Shown here in pieces: positions 21,235 to 29,358 of a stretch of 38,056 nt of DNA; position 1 is the stretch's first letter; the number at the start of each line of letters is the position of its first letter. The notes below the pieces were generated by a model. It did no database searches and was not told the origin of the DNA. It was given only the letters and a program-made list of their open reading frames with translations. The DNA is from Thermoplasmata archaeon (GTDB taxonomy: Archaea > Thermoplasmatota > Thermoplasmata > Lutacidiplasmatales > UBA184), in contig JAKIWX010000007.1 of assembly GCA_022749845.1 (NCBI GenBank), forward strand, positions 1 through 38,056. The letters are read 5' to 3'. Made by a program: the position numbers and the translations under genes.

Positions 21235-21720
21235 GTGAGGCAGCGAGCGACCCCCCAGGCGCGGGACTCCCACTCCCCCCCGCGACAGGTGGAGGCAGCT
21301 TTCGAGATTCGGCGCCTGCGGCCGGGAGAGGAGTCGGAGATCGTACGTGCCGCAGAGCTGCAGGACGAATTGCCCGATCCTGAGGCGGCACGAGCGTACC
21401 TCTCGGACTCGAGGAATGTGTTCCTCCTCGCCTACCACGGGGGTCGAGCCGTGGGGTACCTCCGTGGCACCTCCCTCGGTCAGGTGAAGAGTACGCAAGC
21501 CCAGATGTTCCTCTACGAGATCGCCGTCGCGACGAAATTCCGTCGCAGGGGGGTGGGTACGAGGCTCGTACACGAGCTGCTCCGCTACTGCCGGAAGGTC
21601 GGGTGCGAGGAGGTGTTCGTTTTCACCGACCCTGGAAACACCGCCGCGGTCCGGCTCTTCACATCGACAGGTGGGGTCACCGAAACCCCGGCCGACCGGA
21701 TGTTCGTCTACCGACTCTGA
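21235..21720 (+). CDS. GNAT acetyltransferase (AAC(3)-I-like)
   Basis: The 161-residue protein has the GNAT fold. The acetyl-CoA loop is RRRGVGTRL, after the LYEIAVATKF strand, and the C-terminal FVFTDPGNTAAVRLFTSTGG resembles the aminoglycoside 3-N-acetyltransferase I group. The actual acceptor may be another amine; resistance is not implied by this alone. The GTG at 21235 is the first start of the frame, 30 bases after the oligopeptidase stop. The first 20 residues are low-complexity, so a later start is possible. Confidence 0.85.
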   Translation: MRQRATPQARDSHSPPRQVEAAFEIRRLRPGEESEIVRAAELQDELPDPEAARAYLSDSRNVFLLAYHGGRAVGYLRGTSLGQVKSTQAQMFLYEIAVATKFRRRGVGTRLVHELLRYCRKVGCEEVFVFTDPGNTAAVRLFTSTGGVTETPADRMFVYRL

Positions 21721-21792
21721 GGCCCGCTCGGCCAGGAGGAGATGGGAGGAGCGACCGCCCGAACTGCGTCCGATTGGCTCCCCGAGCTCTTC

Positions 21793-22446
21793 TCAGCTCG
21801 AGGATCTCCCCGGGAGTACCTTTCGCCGAAGCGTGAGGAAGACCCCTGCGAGGATCACGTAGGTCAACACAAGCCCCGCCATCGCGAAGGCCACCGGGGC
21901 AAACGTGGTGAGCAGCGCGGGAAGGTTCGTGACGAGCTCGTGCAACAGTGCGACCGAGCTCGCGCCTAGGAGTACGCCGGCGTAGACGGCAACGACGACC
22001 GACCAACCCACGGCCAAAAGGAGCAGCGCGCGCAGGCGCGGACCCGCGGCCGGCGCGGCCACGCGGTAGAGTCCCGAAAAGAAGTCGGCGAACGCGACTA
22101 CGGTCACCCCTCCCACAAGTACGCCGAACCAGAGTGGGGAAGAACCCCCCGATCCCTTCCCGAGAAGGAAGAAGCCTAGCAGCGAGGCCGCGAAGGCGCA
22201 CGCCAGTCGGAGGAGCCGTGGAGCCCTGACGACCCTTTGTCCGGCCGGACGGCCCTGGAGGTAGCGCAGCCACCGGCGGCTCCCGAGATACATGACATAG
22301 AATCCGAGGATCGTCGTGGCAAGGCTCGCGTAGTAGAGCGCGGGGACGCCCTTAGTGCTCCTCGTGAGGCCCACGAGCTGGTATGCCTCGGTCGCGGCCT
22401 CGATGAGGAAACCGATCGCAAACAGACGAAGGCTGTCGGAGAACAA
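21793..22446 (-). CDS. Hypothetical multi-span membrane protein
   Basis: This protein of about 217 residues has six or so hydrophobic spans and no recognised family. Spans are separated by short Arg-rich loops (GSRRWLRYLQGRPAGQRVVRAPRLLRL), giving a clear positive-inside pattern. I placed the start at TTG 22446 because GGAGGGG lies six bases upstream and the first span follows at once; the longer frame overlaps the upstream transporter gene in a different reading frame. It is last in a minus-strand run of genes from 26345. Confidence 0.65.
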   Translation of the reverse strand: MFSDSLRLFAIGFLIEAATEAYQLVGLTRSTKGVPALYYASLATTILGFYVMYLGSRRWLRYLQGRPAGQRVVRAPRLLRLACAFAASLLGFFLLGKGSGGSSPLWFGVLVGGVTVVAFADFFSGLYRVAAPAAGPRLRALLLLAVGWSVVVAVYAGVLLGASSVALLHELVTNLPALLTTFAPVAFAMAGLVLTYVILAGVFLTLRRKVLPGRSSS

Positions 22447-22570
22447 CGCCGACCCCTCCGCGGGAAGATGCGTCGAACCGGTTTCCGTTCGCCGTGGGTC
22501 GGACGCGGCCGAGGGAGTCGCGTCGATCAAGGTCGCGGCCTGCTTCGCGACGGGAGTTCCTCGAGTTCGG

Positions 22571-23794
22571 TCATGACGGAAGGCTCGGGGTCTCTCGGGG
22601 AAGCGAGAGTCGTTCGGGCAGCCGCGGGATGAGGAGAAGGAGCGGGAGGAAGGCGAGCCCAAGGAAGGCGCTCAAGTACCACGCGGTCGGGAAGCCGTAC
22701 AGCTGCGCGACGACCCCGAAGAGGATGGTGAGGGCGCTCCCTACGAGGACTTGGACCGAGTTGATGAGCCCGACCGCGAGAGCCGCACCGTCCCCCGACG
22801 ACTCGGGAAAGTACGCCGGCATGAGATACTGGACCGCGAACACCACGCCGTCGGCGGTGCCGAGGACAAGGAGGAGGACAAGAAGCGGCCCAAGTGCCAG
22901 GAGCGGGATCGCCACCACGAACGTGGCCGTCAGCCCAGCGAAGAGCGCCACGAGAAGGCGCCGGTCGCGGCTCCGCTCGGCGAGCCAGCCCCCGATTGGA
23001 CCGCCCACCCCCGAGATGAGCACCACCCCCGCCGCCACGGCCGCGGCGGTGCCGAGCCCCCAGGATGGACGGGACTTCTCCGCGAATTCGACGAAGTAGA
23101 GTCCGACGACGTTCACGACGGCCCAGAACCCGATGAGGCCGGTCGCGAGAGCCCAGACGGAGCGCGACCGGAGGACCCCGCGTCCCGCGAGCCAGAGCGC
23201 GCCCCGGCTCCGGGGCCGGTCCCGCGGCGTCTCCGCGGGGATGAGGAGGGCCACCCCGGCGCCCGCCAGCAGGATCGCGCCGCCTCCCACCAGCAGCGCG
23301 GCCGACCAACCGAAAAGTTCCCCGACAAACGCCCCCCCGACGAGGCCCGCACCGGCTCCGACGTTGAACGCGCCGTTGTAGAGCCCGATTGCGGGACCCT
23401 TCTCGCCTGCGGGATAGTAGGAAGAGATGAGGGAGAGACCGGGGGCGAAGAAGAAGGCGGCCCCCACTCCTGCGAGGAAGCGTGTCGCGGCGAGCAGGGC
23501 GAGGTCCGGGGCGAACGCCGAGAGTACGCAGGCCCCTCCCATGAGGAGAAGCCCAAAAATCGAGGAGTTTCGATTCCCCCACCGGATCGCGGCGAAGCCC
23601 GCGGGGACCTGAAAGAGCCCCGCGCCGGCGAGGAAGGCGCCGAGAACTACGCCGAGAGCGTCCGTGCCGGCTCCGAAGCGGCCGCCGATGAGGGGCAGTA
23701 CGGCTCCGATGTTGTACCAGCTGAAGGCATACGCGATCCGCGCGAGGAAAAGCACCGCGGCTACCGAACGACGATCCGCAGGGGCCAGGGTCAA
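22571..23794 (-). CDS. Major facilitator superfamily transporter
   Basis: The 407-residue protein has about twelve membrane spans. The loop after the second span (GFAAIRWGNRNSS) is a degenerate MFS motif A, and the GPAIGLYNGAFNVGAGAG stretch in the fifth span is typical of the superfamily. The substrate is unknown. The TTG start at 23794 overlaps the stop of the metallo-beta-lactamase-fold gene as TTGA, so the two are coupled. It is not closely similar to the MFS protein at 8156-9403. Confidence 0.87.
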   Translation of the reverse strand: MTLAPADRRSVAAVLFLARIAYAFSWYNIGAVLPLIGGRFGAGTDALGVVLGAFLAGAGLFQVPAGFAAIRWGNRNSSIFGLLLMGGACVLSAFAPDLALLAATRFLAGVGAAFFFAPGLSLISSYYPAGEKGPAIGLYNGAFNVGAGAGLVGGAFVGELFGWSAALLVGGGAILLAGAGVALLIPAETPRDRPRSRGALWLAGRGVLRSRSVWALATGLIGFWAVVNVVGLYFVEFAEKSRPSWGLGTAAAVAAGVVLISGVGGPIGGWLAERSRDRRLLVALFAGLTATFVVAIPLLALGPLLVLLLVLGTADGVVFAVQYLMPAYFPESSGDGAALAVGLINSVQVLVGSALTILFGVVAQLYGFPTAWYLSAFLGLAFLPLLLLIPRLPERLSLPRETPSLPS

Positions 23795-24732
23795 GGCCCC
23801 CCTTCGCCGAGAAGCCCGCGAGTCCGAAAGTAACGGAGCAATCCTTGGGCGGCGAGCTCGTACCCGGAGACGAGCTCCGCCCTATCCTCAACCCCCGTGC
23901 CTCCTCCCAGTCGCGCGGCCACCTCCTCTTCGTGACGGCGCAGCGCGGCCGCGACCGCAGGAACCTCGGGCTGGACGAGCGCGATTTCCAACGCGACACG
24001 GCGCCACGCTTCGACCGAGATGCGATACGCGTCGAGCAGCTCCTTCCCCCCAGGTACCGGGCCGAAGTGGGTGTAGTCGAGTTCGCGGGGGTTCCGAGCC
24101 GCCATTTGCCGCAGGCTCTCGAACAGGAGCTCGAAGTCGAGGTCCGGCGCGGGGATGGCCGGCCGGGCCCGTCCGCTCCCCGGAAGGGCCACGCCGGCGC
24201 TGTCACCCGTGAGGAGGGCGCCCCGCGGGGCGTCGAAGAAGGAGAGGTGGTGCTTCGCGTGGCCTGGGGTAGCGATCACTTCGAGCTCCCCACCCTCCAC
24301 CTGGAACCGCTCCCCCCCGCTCAACGGACGGAGCCGGGCGGGGGGTACGGGCTCGACCGGTCCCCACAGAGCGTCAGCGGCCTCCCCCCACGCTCGACGG
24401 GCGCTCGACACGAGGCGGGACGGGTCGACCAGGTGCGGCACCCCCTCGCAGTGGACGCCGAGCTCGGCGGTTGGAAACTGCCTCGCGAGCGTCCCGAGCG
24501 CCCCTGCGTGGTCGAGATGGATATGGCTGACCAGAATGCGTCGGACCTCACTAGGGGAGACCCCCGCGGCGGCTAGGCCACGGTCGAGCTCCGCTCGGCA
24601 GGAGCTCGGACCGGTCTCGATGAGCGTCCAGCCCTCCGGGCCGGGGATGAGGTAGGAGGCGATCAGGCCCTCTCTCTCACGGAATCCGAGGTCGAGGAGA
24701 AGCCGTCCGCGGCCGAGCTCGAGCGGGGGCAT
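23791..24732 (-). CDS. Metallo-beta-lactamase-fold hydrolase
   Basis: The 313-residue hydrolase has the dinuclear-zinc signature H70-x-H72-x-D74-H75 in SHIHLDHAG, further ligands in TPGHAKHHLSFF and LLTGDSAG, and a final His in YTHFGP. The pattern is glyoxalase II/RNase Z-like with a helical C-terminal extension (about 230-313). Its substrate is unknown; thioester, lactone or phosphodiester hydrolysis are all family options. It is 6 bp downstream of the site-2 protease homologue and overlaps the MFS gene by four bases. Confidence 0.9.
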   Translation of the reverse strand: MPPLELGRGRLLLDLGFREREGLIASYLIPGPEGWTLIETGPSSCRAELDRGLAAAGVSPSEVRRILVSHIHLDHAGALGTLARQFPTAELGVHCEGVPHLVDPSRLVSSARRAWGEAADALWGPVEPVPPARLRPLSGGERFQVEGGELEVIATPGHAKHHLSFFDAPRGALLTGDSAGVALPGSGRARPAIPAPDLDFELLFESLRQMAARNPRELDYTHFGPVPGGKELLDAYRISVEAWRRVALEIALVQPEVPAVAAALRRHEEEVAARLGGGTGVEDRAELVSGYELAAQGLLRYFRTRGLLGEGGP

Positions 24733-24738
24733 GCGCGC

Positions 24739-25434
24739 CTAGAGGCTCAGCACCCCGAACGCGAGGAAGTAGGTGAAGAGCGTGAACGCGGCGGCCGTCG
24801 CGAACCCTACGGCCCAGATTCCCTTGTTCCAGCGGAGCACTTTCCGGCCGTCGAGCGGCCCTACGGGAATGAGGTTGAAAGTGGCGAACCAGCCGTTGAA
24901 GAAGGCGAGCGGGAACAGAACCTCCGGCCACAGCGCCCCGGGTCCGGCGAGCGCGAGCACTCCCGCCGCCGCGGCGAACACCCCGCCTTCGGCGAGGTTC
25001 ACGGCCGGCCCCGCGAGGCTCGTGCGTCCGAAGTCTCGTACGTCGGCGATGTCCTCCACGACGGTCGCGCCGGGGAGCGCAAACAGGAACCCGACGAACG
25101 AGGTCACTAGCGCGAGGAAGAGCCCGAGCGGGAACATCTGAAACTCCGCCCAATAGCCTCGGCGTTGCGCGACGATCTTGTGGGCGAGTTCGTGGGCGAC
25201 GAATCCGGTGAGGGCGGCCACCGCGCCGAAGCCGAGCGCGAAGGCGATCTCTTGTTGCGATACGGCGTAGCTCACCCCGAGACGAAACGTGCCGAGCGCG
25301 AGAACCGCGATCGCCACGCTCAGTACGAGGAAGGCGAGCGCGAGCTGTCCCACTTCCTTCGCCGAGGTGGAGAAGCGGGCCGGGACGCGCACGACCGGCG
25401 CGTAGCTGACGCCGTAGTACGGCGCCCCGCTCAT
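24739..25434 (-). CDS. Site-2 protease family (M50) membrane metalloprotease
   Basis: The 231-residue integral membrane protein has H81-E82-x2-H85 in the third span (GFVAHELAHKIVA) and the third zinc ligand Asp195 in FNLIPVGPLDGRKV, so the active site is complete. No PDZ or CBS domain is attached; it is a minimal form. Such enzymes cut membrane-bound anti-sigma factors or regulators, but archaeal targets are mostly unknown. The ATG at 25434 overlaps the stop of the cobalamin-binding-like gene as ATGA. Confidence 0.92.
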   Translation of the reverse strand: MSGAPYYGVSYAPVVRVPARFSTSAKEVGQLALAFLVLSVAIAVLALGTFRLGVSYAVSQQEIAFALGFGAVAALTGFVAHELAHKIVAQRRGYWAEFQMFPLGLFLALVTSFVGFLFALPGATVVEDIADVRDFGRTSLAGPAVNLAEGGVFAAAAGVLALAGPGALWPEVLFPLAFFNGWFATFNLIPVGPLDGRKVLRWNKGIWAVGFATAAAFTLFTYFLAFGVLSL

Positions 25435-26345
25435 GTCGCGGCTCCGGCGGGTTGAGCAACAACGTGCTCGAACGGCATGGGCGTTGCCGGGCGGCGGCCG
25501 GCGACGATCGCCCGTAGGAGGTCGAGGCCCTCCCAGAGACGAGGGCCCGGTCGGCTGAAGTACGCCTCATCCGCGACCCACCATCCGTCCCCGATTCCGA
25601 AATGGGAGAGTGACGCGCGGAGGCCGGGGGTTTCAACTTCCCCGAGAGTGCGTGGGACGGAGAAGCTGCAAGGACTCAGCACGAGGTGGTCGGGGGGATC
25701 CGCCCGGAGATCCTCCCAGCTGGAGCGGACGCCGGTGGATCCCTCGCGTGCCCCGTTCCACGGCTCGCCGCCGGCGAGACGGATCATTTCGGGCACCCAC
25801 AGCCCCGCAAGGATGGGCGGGTCGAGCCACTCGACCACCGCCACGCGGGCCGCCGGCGCGGAGCGGGCGCTACGCCGTTCAAGGCGCTCCTCCAAGCGGG
25901 CGGCCGCCCGCTCTCCCGCACCGGCGTCGTGGACGGCGCGCGCAATCTGGCGGAGCGAGCCCGCCACGTCGCGCAGGCCGCGGGGGGAGAGGGAGAGGAT
26001 CTCCGGGGCGACCCTAGCCGAACGGCACGCCTCGAGGACCTCCTCCTCCGTGACGGAACAGACGCCGCACAAGTCCTGCGTCAGGATGAGCTCCGGCCGA
26101 AGCTCGCGCAACAGCTCGAGGTCGAGGGAGTAGAGGCTCTCCCCGCGGCCCCTCGCCGCTCGCACCCGCGCGTCGATCTCCCCCGAGGGGAGCTGGCCGT
26201 CCAAGGTCCTGGCCCCCATGACGACGGGGCGGTCCCGGATCTCTTGGGGGAAATCGCACTCCTCGCTCCGGCCGACGAGTTCGGGGGCGTGCCCGAGGTA
26301 CGCCAGCATCTCCGTCGCGCTCGGCAGCAAGGAAACGACGCGCAT
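25431..26345 (-). CDS. Cobalamin-binding-like protein (BtuF/TroA superfamily), no signal peptide
   Basis: The 304-residue protein opens with RVVSLLPSATEMLAYLG and has SEECDFP, LILTQDLCGVCSVTEEEV and the C-terminal WWVADEAYFSRPGPRLWEGLDLL, the pattern of the COG0614 cobalamin-binding group. Family members bind vitamin B12 or haem-like ligands outside the membrane for an ABC importer. Here there is no signal peptide or lipobox and no permease or ATPase next door, so it may act in the cytoplasm or have another ligand. Residues DLCGVC resemble a thiol ligand loop seen in this subgroup. It heads the run of coupled genes that ends at 21793. Confidence 0.85.
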   Translation of the reverse strand: MRVVSLLPSATEMLAYLGHAPELVGRSEECDFPQEIRDRPVVMGARTLDGQLPSGEIDARVRAARGRGESLYSLDLELLRELRPELILTQDLCGVCSVTEEEVLEACRSARVAPEILSLSPRGLRDVAGSLRQIARAVHDAGAGERAAARLEERLERRSARSAPAARVAVVEWLDPPILAGLWVPEMIRLAGGEPWNGAREGSTGVRSSWEDLRADPPDHLVLSPCSFSVPRTLGEVETPGLRASLSHFGIGDGWWVADEAYFSRPGPRLWEGLDLLRAIVAGRRPATPMPFEHVVAQPAGAAT

Positions 26346-26387
26346 CTGCCACCCTCTCGAGAGAACACTCGAGCACCCGGGACGGGG

Positions 26388-27503
26388 CTATTGGGCTTTG
26401 CGGGAGCGAGACTTCGTCCGGGGCCGTGGGCTCGCTGTCGCCGCTCGGACGCGAGGCCGTGGGCGCGTGGGCTTGGCGCGACGCGGAGGCCGTACGGTCG
26501 GCGGCGGAGTCTCCGGCGGAGGCCGGGAAGCGGAAGGAGATTTCGGGAGGGCAGGGATCGGAAGACCGAGCTCGCGGCAGATCGCGCGCTCCGCCTCCGG
26601 GGTGAGTCCGAGTTCCCTAGCCTTCGCGCGCTCGGCGCTTGCCTCGCGCGCGGACTCGGTGTGCTCGAGCGCGAACGATCGCAGCAGGCGAAGCCGAGGG
26701 TCCTCGGGGACCCGGCGGAGCAGCGTCTCAACCTCCGGCCGGAGCTCGGCCCATCGGTGATGGGAGGCAAGGGCCGCGACGAGGTGAGCTCGGACCGTGA
26801 GGCGGTCCGGCTCCTCGGCGAGCATCGCACGGTAAGCCTCGAGCTCGCCAGCCGTGTCCCCCGCGACTCCTTTCGCCGCCGCGAGTCCCAGGCGCGCATC
26901 CACCGACTTCGGATCTGTGGAGAGCACCTCACGGTACGCCGCCTCCGCCTCTGGAATCAGCCCGAGAGCGAGGAGCGAGGAGGCGATGCCTACCCGCGCC
27001 GGGGCGAACGCCGGCTTTAGGTCGTTCGCCTGGCGGTAGAACCGGAGCGCGAGCGCCGGAACCCCCCAATCGAGCCAATTCCGCGCGCGCGAGACGATCT
27101 CGTCGAGGACCTTCGCGCTCGGAAGGAGCCGGCGCTCGCCCCCTGAGCGCTCGGGTCGTGGCTCGATACCCAGGTACTCGCCAAGACCAAGACCACGCAC
27201 GAGCTCGGTGAAGCGGGAGCCTTCGACCACGCTTGCCCCGGCGCGAAGCAGTCGCTCCGTGACGGCGAGCGGGAGTCGGGAGGGCGAGAACAGCACGAGG
27301 CGTTTCGGCCCGCCTTTCGACTCCACGAGGAGCCGGTCGCCGGTCGCGAGGGAGACCGCCCCAGGGTCCTCGATGAATCCGTACAGGAAGCCGTCCGTCG
27401 TCTCGAGCAGGATGCCCTCCCCGACCCGTCGAGAAGAATCCATCGATTGGCCTAGAGACTCGGTGAGCCTCCCGACAAGTTGCGCGAACGCTGGCGATTC
27501 CAC
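26388..27503 (-). CDS. TPR-repeat protein with basic Pro-rich tail
   Basis: The 371-residue protein has an N-terminal beta-rich domain (about 25-100, GILLETTDGFLYGFIEDPG...GDRLLVESKGG), a helical TPR block (about 135-290, with SRARNWLDWGVPALALRFYRQANDLKP and AEAAYREVLSTDPKSVDARLGLAAA) and a tail of about 60 residues made of Pro, Arg, Lys and Ser. The tail is likely disordered and could bind nucleic acid. TPRs mediate protein contact; partners are unknown. The GTG at 27503 lies about 26 bp from a TATA element it shares with the divergent prenyl synthase, which supports this start. Confidence 0.75.
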   Translation of the reverse strand: MESPAFAQLVGRLTESLGQSMDSSRRVGEGILLETTDGFLYGFIEDPGAVSLATGDRLLVESKGGPKRLVLFSPSRLPLAVTERLLRAGASVVEGSRFTELVRGLGLGEYLGIEPRPERSGGERRLLPSAKVLDEIVSRARNWLDWGVPALALRFYRQANDLKPAFAPARVGIASSLLALGLIPEAEAAYREVLSTDPKSVDARLGLAAAKGVAGDTAGELEAYRAMLAEEPDRLTVRAHLVAALASHHRWAELRPEVETLLRRVPEDPRLRLLRSFALEHTESAREASAERAKARELGLTPEAERAICRELGLPIPALPKSPSASRPPPETPPPTVRPPRRAKPTRPRPRVRAATASPRPRTKSRSRKAQ

Positions 27504-27525
27504 GCGGGCGAGAGCCGGACGGGGG

Positions 27526-27533
27526 TTAAATAT
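27526..27533. promoter_or_regulatory. Shared TATA element between TPR and prenyl synthase genes
   Basis: The near-palindromic ttaaatat lies about 26 bp from the GTG of the minus-strand TPR gene and about 25 bp from a GTG (33 from the ATG) of the plus-strand prenyl synthase gene. No other A/T-rich element is present in the 60-bp gap, so one box may serve both directions. Confidence 0.6.
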
Positions 27534-27562
27534 GTAGAGACCCCCCGGGGGAGGTGGACGGG

Positions 27563-28621
27563 ATGCGGTTCTCCGAACTCCTCTCTTGGGTCCCGCGGGT
27601 CGAGGCGGAGCTTGCCCGGTCCTACGACGCGGAGGCGCGCCGAGCCCCTGGGTTCCGGAGCTACACCTCGACCCTCAAGGGGTTCTCGCTCCGCGGTGGC
27701 AAGCGGCTGCGCGCGCTGTTGCTCCTCGCGGGATATCACCTCGCCACGGGGAGGAGCCCGGCCCCTGTGCTGCCCGCCGCCGCGGCCCTCGAACATTTTC
27801 AGAGCTGGATGCTCGTGCACGACGACATCATCGACCACGCCAACGTACGCCGGGGCGCCGCGACGGTCCACCGGCTCCTCGAACGGGAGCACGACCGCCT
27901 TCACCGCGCCGGGAACCGCGAGGAGTACGGCGTGGGCATGGGCATCACCCTCGGGGACCTGGAGGAGCCGTACACCGTCCGTGGACTCCTGAGCGTCCGG
28001 GTCTCGGGCGAGTACCGACTGGCGGCGCTCGAGGAGTACGGCCGAATGACCACCGAGACCGCGTACGGACAGCTGCTCGACATCCGCCTCGCGGGCCTCC
28101 CCGTGGCCCGAGTCCGGGAGCGGGACGTGCTCGAGGTCCATCGGCTCAAGACCTCCATCTACACCGTCTCCTCGCCGCTCCGGATCGGAGCGATCCTCGG
28201 AGCAGCGCGCGCCCGACTGCTCGAAGAGCTCGACCAGATCGGCGCCGACTTCGGGGTCGCCTTCCAGCTCCGGGACGACGTGCTCGGGGCCGGACTCGGA
28301 CCGGATCCGACGGAGAAGAGCGCGAACGACCTGAGGGAAGGCAAGCGAACGCTCCTCGTGGTGAAGGCCTGGCGTGCCTCGGACAGGTCGGGCCGGAAGG
28401 CCCTCGAACGGGAGCTACGAAGTGCGCACCGTTCGGCGGCTTCCGTGCGCGCCCTGCAGCGCAGGATCCGCGAGAGCGGGAGCCTGGCCCACTCCGAGCG
28501 ACGCATCGAGGATCTCACCCGACGAGCCAAGCAACGCATCCAGTCAAGCCGAGTACTCAGCGGTAGCGGCCGACGGCTGCTCGAGGAGATAGGCGACCGT
28601 CTGGTCCACCGCGCTCGCTGA
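27563..28621 (+). CDS. Polyprenyl (geranylgeranyl/farnesyl) diphosphate synthase
   Basis: The enzyme condenses isopentenyl diphosphate with allylic diphosphates to make the C15/C20 chains for archaeal ether lipids. The 352-residue protein has the first Asp-rich motif DDIID (87-91), the RGGKRLR basic motif (44-50), Lys196-Thr197, and a second Asp-rich motif DDVLG (238-242), where the last Asp is Gly, a variation also seen in other archaeal synthases. Phe79-Gln80 before DDxxD helps set chain length. The ATG at 27563 follows GGGGAGG; a GTG three codons earlier is possible. The C-terminal 90 residues are Arg/Ser-rich. It is convergent with prefoldin beta. Confidence 0.93.
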   Translation: MRFSELLSWVPRVEAELARSYDAEARRAPGFRSYTSTLKGFSLRGGKRLRALLLLAGYHLATGRSPAPVLPAAAALEHFQSWMLVHDDIIDHANVRRGAATVHRLLEREHDRLHRAGNREEYGVGMGITLGDLEEPYTVRGLLSVRVSGEYRLAALEEYGRMTTETAYGQLLDIRLAGLPVARVRERDVLEVHRLKTSIYTVSSPLRIGAILGAARARLLEELDQIGADFGVAFQLRDDVLGAGLGPDPTEKSANDLREGKRTLLVVKAWRASDRSGRKALERELRSAHRSAASVRALQRRIRESGSLAHSERRIEDLTRRAKQRIQSSRVLSGSGRRLLEEIGDRLVHRAR

Positions 28622-28629
28622 CGCGAGCC

Positions 28630-29022
28630 CTACTCGGCATCCGAGGCGGCCGCGCGCGGCTCGCCGGGCGTGCCGAGACCGGCCGCCTGGATCTGGGCGG
28701 TGATCTCTCGCTGCATGGTCGTGTACCGCTCCTTGAGCGAGTTCTCTTGCCGCTCGAGCGCCTTCACCCGAACCTCGAGCGTCTCCTTCTCTTCCCCGAG
28801 AAGGCTCTCCACCTCGGGCCGGTCCTTCGCCCGGACGAGCAGGCTGCCGATCGGGCGGTAGATGGCGGACTGCTCGGGGAGCGACTTCAGCTCCTCGAGA
28901 GTGTGCGTCGTTTCGCGCAGCTTGAGCTCGAGCTGCATCCGCTGCTGGCCCATCGTGCCGAGGTCCTGCTGGAGCCGCTGGAACTGCTTCAGGTCGTTCT
29001 GGAGCTTGGCCGGAATTGCCAC
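28630..29022 (-). CDS. pfdB: Prefoldin beta subunit
   Basis: The 130-residue subunit forms the jellyfish-shaped alpha2-beta4 prefoldin hexamer that hands unfolded proteins to the archaeal thermosome. Two long coiled-coil helices (about 5-50 and 70-113) flank the beta-hairpin segment AIYRPIGSLLVRAKDRPEVESLL, and the N-terminus PAKLQNDLKQFQRLQQDL is typical. The start is a GTG at 29022; a TATA-like ctcataagc on the other strand (29044-29052) is about 26 bp upstream of it, so the mRNA is probably leaderless. It follows the Pcc1 gene by 57 bp. Confidence 0.93.
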   Translation of the reverse strand: MAIPAKLQNDLKQFQRLQQDLGTMGQQRMQLELKLRETTHTLEELKSLPEQSAIYRPIGSLLVRAKDRPEVESLLGEEKETLEVRVKALERQENSLKERYTTMQREITAQIQAAGLGTPGEPRAAASDAE

Positions 29023-29043
29023 GGCGCGCGACCGGACTCTCCG

Positions 29044-29052
29044 CTCATAAGC
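29044..29052 (-). promoter_or_regulatory. TATA box of prefoldin beta
   Basis: The minus strand reads gcttatgag here. It is centred about 26 bp before the GTG at 29022 and gives prefoldin its own promoter inside the purB-pcc1-prefoldin run. Confidence 0.6.
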
Positions 29053-29079
29053 ACATCGCCCACCGTCGGGCGCGAGCTG

Positions 29080-29358
29080 TTACCGGGGCTCCGTCGAGGG
29101 CAATCGAAGCTCCGCTTCGGTCCGCTCTGCGAGCGCGACCCACCCCAGGAAAGTGTTGACCCCTGCCCGTAGCGCGCCCGTGTCCCGGGCGGTCAGCGCG
29201 ATCTCGATCTGGGCCGGCGACGGACGCCGAAGCTGGACGTGCGTGCGTGGTACCTCTCGGCTCGCCTCCGGTTCAAGGGAGGCGAAAAGCCGGTCGGCGT
29301 CGGTGCTTCTCCCTCGGTGGATCCGAAGGGTCGCGGACCAGGCGGACGGCCCGGTCAA
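29080..29358 (-). CDS. pcc1: KEOPS complex subunit Pcc1
   Basis: The 92-residue protein matches Pcc1, the dimerising subunit of the KEOPS complex that makes t6A37 in tRNAs. Typical stretches are ATLRIHRGRSTDADRLFASLEPE and ARDTGALRAGVNTFLGWVALAE, an alpha/beta fold of the usual small size. The TTG start at 29358 overlaps the adenylosuccinate lyase stop as TTGA, so it is translationally coupled to purB. No other KEOPS subunit lies in the window. Confidence 0.88.
   Translation of the reverse strand: MTGPSAWSATLRIHRGRSTDADRLFASLEPEASREVPRTHVQLRRPSPAQIEIALTARDTGALRAGVNTFLGWVALAERTEAELRLPSTEPR

Noticed and set aside
26354-26363. Perfect 10-bp palindrome ctctcgagag just before the cobalamin-binding-like gene
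   Set aside because: Short self-complementary CTCGAG-type words are frequent in this DNA, and no second copy or regulator supports an operator.
28274-28288. Second Asp-rich motif of the prenyl synthase is DDVLG, missing its last Asp
   Set aside because: DDxLG is a normal variant in archaeal synthases and all other catalytic residues are present, so it is not a sign of inactivation.
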